Assembly (NCBI RefSeq): GCF_001552135.1
Contig: NZ_BCQP01000067.1
Coordinates: 1-64,000, forward strand
DNA: 64,000 nucleotides
Direction: 5' to 3'
From: Actinomadura chibensis NBRC 106107
GTDB taxonomy: Bacteria; Actinomycetota; Actinomycetes; Streptosporangiales; Streptosporangiaceae
Shown here: positions 1 through 8,248 of the stretch, one piece after another
Numbering within the stretch: position 1 is the stretch's first letter
Layout: each line of letters opens with the position of its first letter
Translations under genes and position numbers: made by a program
The notes under the pieces: model-generated
The model's database searches: none
What the model was told of the DNA's origin: nothing
What the model saw: the letters and a program-made list of their open reading frames with translations, nothing else

Positions 1-336
1 CCCGCCGCGCTGTCCGGCGGCGAACTGCAGCGCGCCGCCTTCGCCCGCGCCGCGCTGGCCGGGCCCGACGTCCTGATCTGCGACGAGATCACCTCCGCGC
101 TGGACGACGACGCCACCCGGCTCGTCCTCGCCGAACTCGGGCGGATGCGCCGGGAGCGGGCCGTGTCCGTGCTGTGGATCGGGCACGACCTGCGCCTCCT
201 GCCCGCCGTCGCGGAGCGGGTCCTCGTCCTGGAGGGCGGCCGGATCGCGGCGGCGGGCGACCGGCGGCGGGTGATCGACCTCGGCGGGCGGGCGTCCCGC
301 CATGAACTGGAACGGCTGAAAGGAGCGGACACGTGA
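1..336 (+). CDS. ABC transporter ATP-binding protein, C-terminal fragment (5' truncated by window)
   Basis: The reading frame is open from the first base, so the gene begins upstream of the window and only about 111 C-terminal residues are visible. They carry the ABC signature LSGGE followed by a Walker B region (DVLICDEITSALD) and the H-loop histidine in WIGHDL. These are the late motifs of a nucleotide-binding domain, so the protein powers transport of an unknown substrate at the cytoplasmic face of the membrane. The C terminus ends shortly after the H-loop, without the oligopeptide-type extension seen in the importer ATPases at 8249-10233. It overlaps the next gene by GTGA. The substrate cannot be told from this fragment. 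Confidence 0.9.
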   Translation, partial: PAALSGGELQRAAFARAALAGPDVLICDEITSALDDDATRLVLAELGRMRRERAVSVLWIGHDLRLLPAVAERVLVLEGGRIAAAGDRRRVIDLGGRASRHELERLKGADT

Positions 337-1118
337 CCGACACGATCGCGGAGACCGGCTGGCAGTCCTGGCAGGACCGCTGGGACGCCATGCAGGAGTG
401 GTACATGCCCGACCGCGAGGAGCGGTTCCGGGTGATGCTGGAGACGGTGGAGGCGGTCGCGGGGCCGGAGCCGACCGTCCTCGACCTGGCCTGCGGGACG
501 GGCACGATCACCGACCGGCTGCTGCGGCGGCTCCCCGGCGCGCGCAGCACGGGCATCGACCTCGACCCGGCGCTGCTCGCCATCGCCGAAGGGCATTTCG
601 CGGGCGACGACCGCGTCGCGTTCGTCACCGCCGACCTCACCGACCCCGGCTGGACGGACGCGCTCCCGCACCGCTCGTATGACGCCGTCGTCACGGCGAC
701 CGCGCTGCACTGGTTCGACGCCGGACCGCTGCGGACGCTGTACGGGCAGGTCGCGGGCGTGCTCCGGGACGGCGGCGTCTTCCTCAACGCCGACCACATG
801 ACCGACGAGTCCGCGCCCCGGCTGAACGCCGCCGCGACCGCGTTCCACGAGGCCCGCATGGACCGCGAGCGGGCGGCCGGGGCGCTCGACTGGGCGGGCT
901 GGTGGGACGCGGTGGCGGGCGACCCCGTCCTGGCCGGGCCCGCGCGCCGCCGGTTCGAGATCTTCGGCGACCCGCGCGACCACGGCTACGCCGCCGCGAA
1001 CCGCGACCGTCCGACCTCGACGCGGTGGCACGCCGACGCGCTCCGCGAGCAGGGGTTCAGCGAGGCGCGCCAGGTCTGGTGCTCCCCGAGCGACGCCCTG
1101 ATGGCGGCGCTGCGCTGA
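333..1118 (+). CDS. class I SAM-dependent methyltransferase
   Basis: A 261-residue cytoplasmic protein. The SAM-binding glycine-rich loop is visible as LDLACGTGT near residue 52, followed by an acidic residue ending strand 2 (GIDLD) and a later strand-4 segment (DAVVTATALHWF). This is the standard Methyltransf_25/11 Rossmann fold; the acceptor is unknown. The GTG start overlaps the stop of the ABC ATPase by four bases (GTGA), which decides the start and implies translational coupling, so the methyltransferase may modify the transported compound or its carrier. That link is inference. Confidence 0.85.
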   Translation: MTDTIAETGWQSWQDRWDAMQEWYMPDREERFRVMLETVEAVAGPEPTVLDLACGTGTITDRLLRRLPGARSTGIDLDPALLAIAEGHFAGDDRVAFVTADLTDPGWTDALPHRSYDAVVTATALHWFDAGPLRTLYGQVAGVLRDGGVFLNADHMTDESAPRLNAAATAFHEARMDRERAAGALDWAGWWDAVAGDPVLAGPARRRFEIFGDPRDHGYAAANRDRPTSTRWHADALREQGFSEARQVWCSPSDALMAALR

Positions 1119-1249
1119 CCGGTTGTCGGGCCGACTCTTTTCCCGTTGACCGGGGAGGTTGGAAGGACGACCTGGCCCGACGATCTAGCGTGGGTACTGC
1201 ACGGGCGGTGGACGAGCACGCGCGGGGACGCGCCGGACGGAGGCGGAGC

Positions 1250-1654
1250 ATGGGATACGTCAGGCATGCCAGACGCGGTGTGGTGATCGTCGTCGGCGGC
1301 GTGGTCCTGCTCGGCGGCGTCGCGCTGCTCGTCCTGCCCGGGCCGGGGCTGCTGCTGGTGCTCGCGGGCCTGCTCATCCTCGCCCGCGAGTTCCCGGCCG
1401 TGGACAAGTACGTCGAACCCGTCCGGGAGCGGGCGATCCAGGCGGCGGAGGAGAGCGTCACGTCCTGGTGGAAGCTCACCGGCTCGATCCTGACGGGCCT
1501 CGCGCTGCTCGCCGCGGGCGTCGCCTGGGGGCTGGTGGACGAGCTGCCGTTCTCGGGGTGGAGCGCGGGGTCGGGCCTCATCCTGTCCGGCGTCATCCTG
1601 TTCGCGCTGCTGGTCTGGAGCCACCGCCGCGTCCGCGCCGCCCGCCGCGCCTGA
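1250..1654 (+). CDS. PGPGW-type small transmembrane protein
   Basis: A 134-residue membrane protein. After a short basic N terminus there are two closely spaced hydrophobic segments (about residues 9-45) containing the sequence LPGPGLLLV, the hallmark of the PGPGW family of small membrane proteins. A cytoplasmic loop follows, then a second hydrophobic pair (about 75-122) and a basic tail. The ATG at 1250 is chosen because the upstream extension of this frame overlaps the methyltransferase gene and has no sense. Function of the family is unknown. It appears to be a single gene with its own promoter region of about 130 bases. Confidence 0.7.
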   Translation: MGYVRHARRGVVIVVGGVVLLGGVALLVLPGPGLLLVLAGLLILAREFPAVDKYVEPVRERAIQAAEESVTSWWKLTGSILTGLALLAAGVAWGLVDELPFSGWSAGSGLILSGVILFALLVWSHRRVRAARRA

Positions 1655-1731
1655 CCGTTCCACCGGGCCTCCGCGCCTGATCCGGCCATTTCTTCGGCGG
1701 AGTTGATCCGCGGAGCGGGTATGCCCGTGCA

Positions 1732-2172
1732 ATGGTCATGGGCATTCTTCTCCGACTTCTCGTGGCCGGTGGGCTGGCGGCGGACGCCGTCGTCCACTGG
1801 CGGTTCGCGCCGGACATGGCGCCGGGCCCGCACACGCCGAGCGACACCATCCCCGGCGACGACCTGTTCTACGGCCAGGCGATCGCCGCCGCCGTCGCGG
1901 CCGTGCTCGTCCTCGTCCTGGCGCGGAAATGGACGTACGCGATCGCGTTCGCCGTCGCGGCGAGCGCGGCCGGGGCCGTCCTGCTGTACTACTCCGTCGA
2001 CTTCGGGCGCATCGGCCCGATCCCGCGCATGTACGACCCGTCCTGGTACGCCGACAAGACGATCAGCCTGGCGGGCGAGCTGGTCGCGGCGCTCGCCGCG
2101 CTGGTCGGGTTCTTCACCGTCCGGCGCCCGGAACGCAGCGAGGAGCCCGCGCCCGCGTCCGTCCGGGGGTGA
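1732..2172 (+). CDS. four-helix integral membrane protein, unknown function
   Basis: A 146-residue protein with about four hydrophobic segments (roughly 4-20, 44-62, 67-86 and 112-130), and a polar loop after the first helix carrying HWRFAPDM. The topology recalls small DoxX-like membrane proteins, but I do not see a diagnostic motif and do not assign it to that family. A second ATG two codons downstream (1738) is an equally good start. It lies between two other unrelated small genes on the same strand; no operon overlap is seen. Confidence 0.6.
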   Translation: MVMGILLRLLVAGGLAADAVVHWRFAPDMAPGPHTPSDTIPGDDLFYGQAIAAAVAAVLVLVLARKWTYAIAFAVAASAAGAVLLYYSVDFGRIGPIPRMYDPSWYADKTISLAGELVAALAALVGFFTVRRPERSEEPAPASVRG

Positions 2173-2212
2173 CGTCCGGCATGGGCGGGCGGGGGAGGGG
2201 TAGCCCGGCCGT

Positions 2213-2881
2213 ATGGACACCGCGGACGTGACGCTCGACCTGGCGGACGCGACGCTGCCGGGCGACCTCGCCCTGCCCGGCGACGAGCCCGGCGGCGTGG
2301 TGCTGTTCGCGCACGGCAGCGGCAGCTCGCGGCACAGCCCGCGCAACCGGGCCGTCGCCGCCGGGCTCAACGAGGCGGGCATCGGCACGCTGCTGATCGA
2401 CCTCCTCACCGCCGAGGAGGACGCGCGCGACGCCGTCACCGCCGAGCTGCGCTTCGACATCGGGCTGCTGACCAGGCGGCTCGCCGGGGCGATCGACTGG
2501 CTCGCCGCCGCGCCCGCGACGGCGGGCCGCCCGGTCGGGCTGTTCGGCGCGAGCACCGGCGCGGCGGCGGCGCTCGCGGCGGCGGCGGAACGGCCGGGAC
2601 GGATCGGCGCGGTGGTGTCCCGGGGCGGCCGCCCGGACCTCGCCGGGGACGCGCTCGGCCGGGTCGCCGCGCCCGTCCTGCTGATCGTCGGCGCCCGCGA
2701 CCCGGTGGTGCTGCGGCTGAACGACGAGGCGGCCGGACGGCTGCGGGGCGCCGTCCACCGGCTGGAGGTCGTACCGCGCGCGTCGCACCTGTTCGAGGAG
2801 CCCGGCACGATGGAGCGGGTCACCGACCTGGCCGCGCAGTGGTTCGTCCGGTACCTGACGGAGCAGTCCGCCGTGCCGTGA
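2213..2881 (+). CDS. alpha/beta hydrolase, dienelactone-hydrolase-like
   Basis: A 222-residue soluble hydrolase. The oxyanion-side motif FAHGSGSSRHSPRN is near residue 30, the nucleophile elbow GASTGA places the serine near 113, and a late acid (GARDPV) and histidine (RASHLFEE) complete a plausible Ser-Asp-His triad. In actinobacteria this domain is often fused behind a phosphoribosyltransferase domain; here it stands alone. Its start lies about 40 bases after the preceding membrane protein gene. Substrate unknown. Confidence 0.75.
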   Translation: MDTADVTLDLADATLPGDLALPGDEPGGVVLFAHGSGSSRHSPRNRAVAAGLNEAGIGTLLIDLLTAEEDARDAVTAELRFDIGLLTRRLAGAIDWLAAAPATAGRPVGLFGASTGAAAALAAAAERPGRIGAVVSRGGRPDLAGDALGRVAAPVLLIVGARDPVVLRLNDEAAGRLRGAVHRLEVVPRASHLFEEPGTMERVTDLAAQWFVRYLTEQSAVP

Positions 2882-3025
2882 CCAGGGCGCGTACCCCGCG
2901 CGGCGTAGGCGCGCCGCCGCGGCGTGCGCCGTCCGCCGTATCTCCGGTGTCGCCGCGCACGGGACGCCTTTCCGCCCGCGAACCGGGATCGTCTTTCCGG
3001 GACGCACCGGAAAGGACGTGACGAC

Positions 3026-3577
3026 ATGGCGGCACAGGAAACCCGCACCGTACCCGCGCCGGGCCCGACCGCCCGGCTCCGCATAGGACGGAACTGGCGG
3101 CGGGCGACGCTCATCGTGCACATCGTGTCCGCCGGGGCGTGGATCGGGATCGACGTGATCGTGGCCGTCCTCGTCCTGACCGGGCGGTACGGCGGGAGCG
3201 GCGACGTCCGCGGCCTCGCCTACCGGGCGCTCGCGACGTTCGTCGTCTGGCCGATGCTGACCAGCGGGCTCGTCTGCCTGGCCAGCGGGCTCGTGCTCGG
3301 GCTCGGCACGAAATGGGGCCTGCTGCGCTACTGGTGGGTGGCGATCAAGCTGGCGCTGAACCTCGTCCTGTGCACGCTGATCCTGATCGCGCTGCAACCG
3401 GGAATGGGCGAGGTGGACGACTACGGCCGGACGCTGGCGGCGGGCGGCGCGCCCGACCCGGGCCGCGTCTCCGACCTGTTCTACCCGCCCGCCGTGTCGC
3501 TGACGGCGCTGACGCTCGCGACCGTCCTCGCGGTCGCGAAGCCGTGGGGCCGCGTCCGCCGCCGGGCCCGTGGCTGA
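3026..3577 (+). CDS. integral membrane protein, DUF2269/CopD-like
   Basis: A 183-residue protein with four hydrophobic helices. The first helix begins with IVHIVSAGAWIGID, a pattern typical of DUF2269 and CopD-like membrane proteins in which the histidine may bind heme or metal. The ATG at 3026 is preceded by GGAAAGGACG, a plausible ribosome binding site, and gives a short basic N terminus before the first helix. The downstream neighbour is convergent. Any role in copper or heme handling is only suggested by the family resemblance. Confidence 0.65.
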   Translation: MAAQETRTVPAPGPTARLRIGRNWRRATLIVHIVSAGAWIGIDVIVAVLVLTGRYGGSGDVRGLAYRALATFVVWPMLTSGLVCLASGLVLGLGTKWGLLRYWWVAIKLALNLVLCTLILIALQPGMGEVDDYGRTLAAGGAPDPGRVSDLFYPPAVSLTALTLATVLAVAKPWGRVRRRARG

Positions 3578-3655
3578 GCGGCGCGCGGCTGAGGAACGCG
3601 TGGTGGAGCGGCGCGCCGCCCGGCGTGCCGGATCGCCGGACGACGCGCCGCGGTC

Positions 3656-5233
3656 TCAGCGTACGAGCGGCGCCGGGTCCGGTCGCTCGGCCGCCGGGGC
3701 GGCCGCGGCGGCCGCGGGGGCCGGGGCGACCCAGACCGGGTCCGGATCCGGCAGCTTGTCGCAGGTCCGGTCGACCAGCCCGCGGTTCGCGGGCAGCGTG
3801 CCGTCGCGCAGGTAGGCGACGAGCGTGTCGTCCAGGCAGCGGTTGCCCGCGAACGTGATCGCGTGGCTGCCGCCGCCGCGCTCCACGACGAGCCGGGCCC
3901 CGGGCAGGGCCCGCGCCATGTCGACGCCCCCCTGGTAGGGCGTCGCCGGGTCGTCCGTCGCCTGGAAGAGCAGCATCGGGGGCAGGCCGCGTCCGTCGAT
4001 GCGGGTGCGGTGCCCCGCCTTCACCGGCCACGTCAGGCAGGCGGCGTTGAACCACATGTTGTTGTAGGTGTAGAAGGGCGCCTTCTCGTTGACCTTCGCC
4101 TGGTCCTTCTGCCAGTAGCGGAAGTCGCGGGGCCACCGGCTGTCCGAGCACTGGACGGCGTTGTACAGGTCGAAGGAGTCGTCCGTCGGGTCGGGCGCCG
4201 CGTACCGGTCATAGGCGGTGACGAGCGGAGCCGTGTCCCCCGAGTTCGTGTAGGCGGACAGGACGGTCGCGAGCCGCGGCCACCGCAGGATGTTGTAGCC
4301 GCCCGCGACCTGGGTGTCGTCGAACTCGTCCGGGCCGATGCGCCCGACCGGGTGCGCCCGCAGCGAGGCGCGCATGGCGTACCACTTGTCCTCGACGTCG
4401 TCGGGGTCGGTGCCGAGGTGGTAGACGCCGTCCGCCTTCGCGACCCACGCGGTGAACGCCTTGAACCGCTTCTCGTGCTGGAGGTCCTGCAGCACGTTGT
4501 GGTCGTACCAGGGGATGGACGGCCCGACGATGCTGTCGAGCACGAACCGGCGGACGTGCGACGGGTAGAGCTGCGCGTACGTCGAGCCGAGCGTCGTCCC
4601 GTACGACCAGCCGAAGAAGTTGATCTTCTCGGCGCCGAGCGCGCGGCGGATCGCGTCCATGTCCCGGACGTGGTCGACGGTCGACAGGTGCGGCAGCAGC
4701 TCCGCGTGCTTCTCCGTGCAGTTCTTCACGTACCCGGCCGCCTTCGCGAGCCACGTCCGCGTCGTCCCCTGGCTCACCTGGAAGTCGGGACGCGGCCCGT
4801 CGAAGTAGTGCGGGTCGCAGGACATGCGCGGCTCGCTGTGCTGCGACCCGCGCAGGTCGAAGCCGATCCAGTCGTAGGCGGCGGCGACGTCCGGCGGCAG
4901 TTGCGACGGGATCCACGACGCCATCCACAGCCCGCTGATGCCGGGCCCGCCGGGGTTGAGCAGGATCGGCCCCTGCCGTCGCCCCTCCGGCGCGGTGGCG
5001 GGCAGCCGGTTGACCGCGACCTTCACCGTCCGCCCGTCCGGCCGGGCGTGATCGAGCGGCACCTCCACCATCGCGCACTGCAACGTAGGAGCCTCCGGCT
5101 CCGCGCACGACCGCCACTGCACGTCCGGGGCCTGCGCGACGGCGGCCCGCGGGACACCGCCCACCGCCGCTCCCACGGCGACCCCGGCGGCGGCGATGAC
5201 CGCGCCCGCGCGTCTCCTTCTCCGGGCTCTCAC
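3656..5233 (-). CDS. secreted tripeptidyl-aminopeptidase-like alpha/beta hydrolase
   Basis: A 525-residue protein with a basic N terminus and hydrophobic signal segment (residues 1-34, ending VAQA). It has the architecture of actinomycete tripeptidyl aminopeptidases of the SlpD/SlpE/Tap type: an alpha/beta hydrolase core with nucleophile elbow GWSYG (Ser210), and a C-terminal TAP-like region holding the acid (Asp427 or 428 in ATDDPATP) and base (His457 in GGSHAI). It should release short peptides from protein N termini outside the cell. The GTG start has a GGGAGG site 7 bases upstream, and a long imperfect palindrome shared with other genes of this block sits just upstream of that. It fits a peptide-scavenging regulon with the importer at 8249-13836. 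Confidence 0.88.
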   Translation of the reverse strand: MRARRRRRAGAVIAAAGVAVGAAVGGVPRAAVAQAPDVQWRSCAEPEAPTLQCAMVEVPLDHARPDGRTVKVAVNRLPATAPEGRRQGPILLNPGGPGISGLWMASWIPSQLPPDVAAAYDWIGFDLRGSQHSEPRMSCDPHYFDGPRPDFQVSQGTTRTWLAKAAGYVKNCTEKHAELLPHLSTVDHVRDMDAIRRALGAEKINFFGWSYGTTLGSTYAQLYPSHVRRFVLDSIVGPSIPWYDHNVLQDLQHEKRFKAFTAWVAKADGVYHLGTDPDDVEDKWYAMRASLRAHPVGRIGPDEFDDTQVAGGYNILRWPRLATVLSAYTNSGDTAPLVTAYDRYAAPDPTDDSFDLYNAVQCSDSRWPRDFRYWQKDQAKVNEKAPFYTYNNMWFNAACLTWPVKAGHRTRIDGRGLPPMLLFQATDDPATPYQGGVDMARALPGARLVVERGGGSHAITFAGNRCLDDTLVAYLRDGTLPANRGLVDRTCDKLPDPDPVWVAPAPAAAAAAPAAERPDPAPLVR

Positions 5234-5253
5234 CGGCTGCCTCCCTGATCTCA

Positions 5254-5282
5254 GTGTGAAATTGCAGTGTACAATTGCACAC
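5254..5282. promoter_or_regulatory. GntR-type operator candidate, site A (hydrolase promoter)
   Basis: An imperfect palindrome: GTGTGAAATTG, seven bases, then CAATTGCACAC (arms match at 10 of 11 positions). It is directly upstream of the Shine-Dalgarno sequence of the hydrolase at 3656-5233. Its core closely resembles sites at 16803-16823 and 13872-13893, upstream of the S1 protease and the peptide importer. AATTG/CAATT half-sites suit FCD-type GntR regulators, two of which are encoded nearby. Binding is inferred, not shown. Confidence 0.6.
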
Positions 5283-5416
5283 CTCCTGAGAACCTGTCCA
5301 GGGAACTGTCGAGGGCTCCGAGAACCCCTCCGGAAACCCCTGCCAGGACGCGGTTTCCGGTACTTCCCGGAGCCGCCGCGACACCCCCCGGGCCGCGCCG
5401 ACCGCGATGGGCGGGC

Positions 5417-5451
5417 CGCGCCTCTCCATAACGCAGATGTATGGAGGCGCG
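5417..5451. repeat. inverted repeat in the gap upstream of the collagenase gene
   Basis: CGCGCCTC (TC) CATA and TATGGAGGCGCG form a 12-bp stem with a two-base bulge around a nine-base loop. It lies in the 364-base gap 5234-5597, between the divergent hydrolase and collagenase genes. No T-run follows, so an operator or leader RNA structure is more likely than a terminator. The rest of the gap shows no further convincing gene. Confidence 0.4.
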
Positions 5452-5559
5452 TATGACCACGGCGCGGATCGGGCGCTCACACTGCGGGCGCAGAGATCGC
5501 CTAGACCGCCGGGCGTTGGAGGCCGGCGGCGCCTTTTCGTCCACGAGCCATCGGAATCC

Positions 5560-5580
5560 CATCCCGGCTTCGCCGGGATG
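5560..5580 (+). promoter_or_regulatory. leader hairpin immediately before the collagenase ribosome binding site
   Basis: CATCCCGGC-TTC-GCCGGGATG is a perfect 9-bp stem with a three-base loop, ending only a few bases before the GGAGGA that precedes the GTG start at 5598. In the mRNA it could protect the 5' end or modulate ribosome access. Function is inferred from position only. Confidence 0.4.
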
Positions 5581-5597
5581 CCCCGGAGGAACCCCCC

Positions 5598-8150
5598 GTG
5601 AGAAAAAGACACACCTCGATCAGATGCCTGCGGGCGTCGCTGGTCCTCGCACTCGGGATCAGCTTCATGGTCTCGCCCGCCAGCCCCGCCAACGCGGCTC
5701 CCGCACCCCGCCCGCACCCCGTCACGGCCCGCACCGGAGACGACGCGAGCGGGCACCTGCGGAAGTCGCCGCTCCCGGTCAAGGACCGGCCGCCGCTCCC
5801 CGCCACCGACGACGCGCTGAAGAGCCGTCCGGACAAGCCGCGGAAGTCCGCGGAAGTGCGGCGGCCCTCCATGAAGCAGGCCCCGAAGGGCGCGCCGAAG
5901 GCGAAAGCGGCGGCGGCGTGCAGTCCCAGCGACTTCACCAGCCGTTCCGGCAGCGCGCTCGTGCAGCAGATCAAGAGCTCCACGACGGACTGTGTCAACA
6001 CGCTGTTCAGCCTGACCGGCGGGGACGCCTACTACGCGTTCCGCGAATCCCAGATGACGACGGTCGCGTACGCGCTGCGCGACAACGGCCTCTACTACCC
6101 GGGCGACAACACCACGGGTACCGCCCAGCTCGTCCTTTACCTGCGCGCCGGGTATTACGTGCAGTGGTACTACCCGAGTGACGTGGGCGCCTACGGCGCG
6201 TCGCTGAAGACGGCGATCCAGTCGGGCCTCGACGCCTACTTCGGGAACTCCAAATCGTCGACGGTCAGCGACGCCAACGGCGAGGTGCTCGCCGAGGCGG
6301 TCACGCTGGTCGACAGCGCCCAGGAGAACGCCCGGTACATCTACGTCATCAAGCGGATGCTGACCGGCTACAACAGCTCCTATGACGCGCACTGGTGGAT
6401 GCTCAACGCGGTCAACAACGTCTACACGATCCTGTTCCGCGGCCACCAGGTTCCGGAGTTCGTCTCCGCCGTGCAGTCCGATCCGAGTGTTCTGGACACG
6501 CTCAACTCGTTCGCGTCCGGACACCTCTCCCTCCTCGGAACGGACCGCAGCTACCTCGTCTCCAACGCGGGACGTGAAATGGCCCGCTTCCTCCAGCACG
6601 CCCCGCTCCAGACGAAGGTGAGGCCGCAGGCGAAGGGCCTTCTCGGGCAGAGCGCCATGACGGGGAAGACGGCTCCGCTGTGGGTCGGCATCGCCGAGAT
6701 GACCGACTACTACGACAAGGCGAACTGCACCTACTACGACACGTGCAACCTCCAGCAGCGGCTGGCGCAGAACGTCCTGACCATCAACCACACGTGCAGT
6801 TCCAGCATCCGGATCCGGGCGCAGGACATGACGGCGTCGCAGCTGTCCGACACGTGCGCGAGCCTGATGAACCAGGACGCCTATTTCCACGGCCTGGTGA
6901 AGGACGGCAACAGGCCGGTCGCGAACGACAACAACACCACGATCGAGGTGTGCGTCTTCGATTCCAGTACGGACTACCAGACGTACGCCGGTGCGATGTT
7001 CGGCATCGACACCAACAACGGCGGAATGTACCTGGAGGGCGACCCGGCCGCGGCCGGGAACCAGCCGAGGTTCATCGCCTACGAGGCCGAATGGGTGCGC
7101 CCGACGTTCCAGATCTGGAACCTCAACCACGAGTACACCCACTACCTCGACGGCCGGTTCGACATGTACGGCGACTTCAACGCCAATGTCACGACGCCGA
7201 CCATCTGGTGGATCGAGGGCTTCGCCGAGTACGTCTCCTACTCCTACCGGAAGGTGAACAACGACTCGGCCATCGCCGAGGCGGCCCGGCGGACGTACGC
7301 GCTCAGCACCCTCTTCAACACGACCTACAGCCATGACACGACGCGCATCTACTACTGGGGATACCTCGCCGTCCGGTACATGTTCGAGAAGCACCCCGGC
7401 GACATCTCCACCGTTCTCGGCTACTACCGGACCGGCAACTGGAACGCCGCCCGGACGTACCTGACCAGCACCATCGGCAGCCGCTACGACAGCGACTGGT
7501 GGACGTGGCTCGCCGCCTGCGCCGCCGGCGCCTGCGCGGGCGGCGGCGGTGGCGGCAACCAGGCGCCCGTCGCCCGGTTCGGCTACCAGGCGAACGGCCT
7601 GGCGGTCGCGTTCACCGACCAGTCCACCGACTCCGACGGGACGATCGCGTCCCGCCGCTGGGACTTCGGCGACGGCACCACGTCGACGTCGGCCAACCCG
7701 TCCCACACCTACGGGGCGGACGGCAACTACACCGTGTCCCTCACCGTCACCGACAACGCCGGCGGCACCGACACCGTGACCCAGCAGGTCTCGGTGTCCG
7801 CCGGAGGCGGCGGCGGGACGACGGAGTGCACCGGCTCCGACACGAGGCAGCTCGACCGGAACTGCCAGCGGAGCAACCTCTCGGCCGCGAAGGGCGGCAC
7901 GTACTACCTGTACATCTACATCCCGTCCGGGACGCGGTCGATCACCATCACCTCGTCCGGCGGGACCGGCGACGCCGACCTCTACTACAACGGCAGCACG
8001 TGGGCGACGCCGACGTCCTACACCCAGCGCTCCATGAACGCGGGCAACGCCGAGACCCTGACGGTCAACAGCCCGCCGGCCGGTTACAACTACATCAGCA
8101 TGTACGGAAAGGAGGCCTTCAACGGAGCTTCGGTAAAGGTCGAGTACTGA
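5598..8150 (+). CDS. secreted M9-family collagenase with PKD and PPC domains
   Basis: An 850-residue secreted metalloprotease. Residues 1-34 form a signal peptide (basic start, hydrophobic core, ending ANA), followed by a basic, low-complexity propeptide to about 110. The N-terminal activator-like region precedes the catalytic domain, whose zinc site is HEYTH (His511, Glu512, His515) with downstream glutamates in IEGFAE (540-544). After a glycine linker near 650 come a PKD domain (about 655-733, with WDFGDG) and a C-terminal PPC-type domain (about 740-850), the usual collagen-binding/accessory modules. Expected role: extracellular cleavage of collagen-like or gelatin substrates, feeding peptides to the neighbouring importer. 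The GTG start has GGAGGA upstream. Confidence 0.93.
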   Translation: MRKRHTSIRCLRASLVLALGISFMVSPASPANAAPAPRPHPVTARTGDDASGHLRKSPLPVKDRPPLPATDDALKSRPDKPRKSAEVRRPSMKQAPKGAPKAKAAAACSPSDFTSRSGSALVQQIKSSTTDCVNTLFSLTGGDAYYAFRESQMTTVAYALRDNGLYYPGDNTTGTAQLVLYLRAGYYVQWYYPSDVGAYGASLKTAIQSGLDAYFGNSKSSTVSDANGEVLAEAVTLVDSAQENARYIYVIKRMLTGYNSSYDAHWWMLNAVNNVYTILFRGHQVPEFVSAVQSDPSVLDTLNSFASGHLSLLGTDRSYLVSNAGREMARFLQHAPLQTKVRPQAKGLLGQSAMTGKTAPLWVGIAEMTDYYDKANCTYYDTCNLQQRLAQNVLTINHTCSSSIRIRAQDMTASQLSDTCASLMNQDAYFHGLVKDGNRPVANDNNTTIEVCVFDSSTDYQTYAGAMFGIDTNNGGMYLEGDPAAAGNQPRFIAYEAEWVRPTFQIWNLNHEYTHYLDGRFDMYGDFNANVTTPTIWWIEGFAEYVSYSYRKVNNDSAIAEAARRTYALSTLFNTTYSHDTTRIYYWGYLAVRYMFEKHPGDISTVLGYYRTGNWNAARTYLTSTIGSRYDSDWWTWLAACAAGACAGGGGGGNQAPVARFGYQANGLAVAFTDQSTDSDGTIASRRWDFGDGTTSTSANPSHTYGADGNYTVSLTVTDNAGGTDTVTQQVSVSAGGGGGTTECTGSDTRQLDRNCQRSNLSAAKGGTYYLYIYIPSGTRSITITSSGGTGDADLYYNGSTWATPTSYTQRSMNAGNAETLTVNSPPAGYNYISMYGKEAFNGASVKVEY

Positions 8151-8182
8151 TTCCGGCCTTTGTGTGACCCTGCGTGAAAGAA

Positions 8183-8216
8183 GGCCGGGATCGGGCCCCG
8201 CAGCCCGATCCCGGCC
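8183..8216. terminator. bidirectional terminator between collagenase and DppF genes
   Basis: GGCCGGGATCGGG and CCCGATCCCGGCC form a perfect 13-bp stem with an eight-base loop, flanked by AAAG/CTTT. It sits in the middle of the 98-base gap between two convergent genes, as expected for a two-way intrinsic terminator. Confidence 0.8.
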
Positions 8217-8248
8217 CTTTCTCGTGCCCGGAACCTTCTCCTGCGGAC

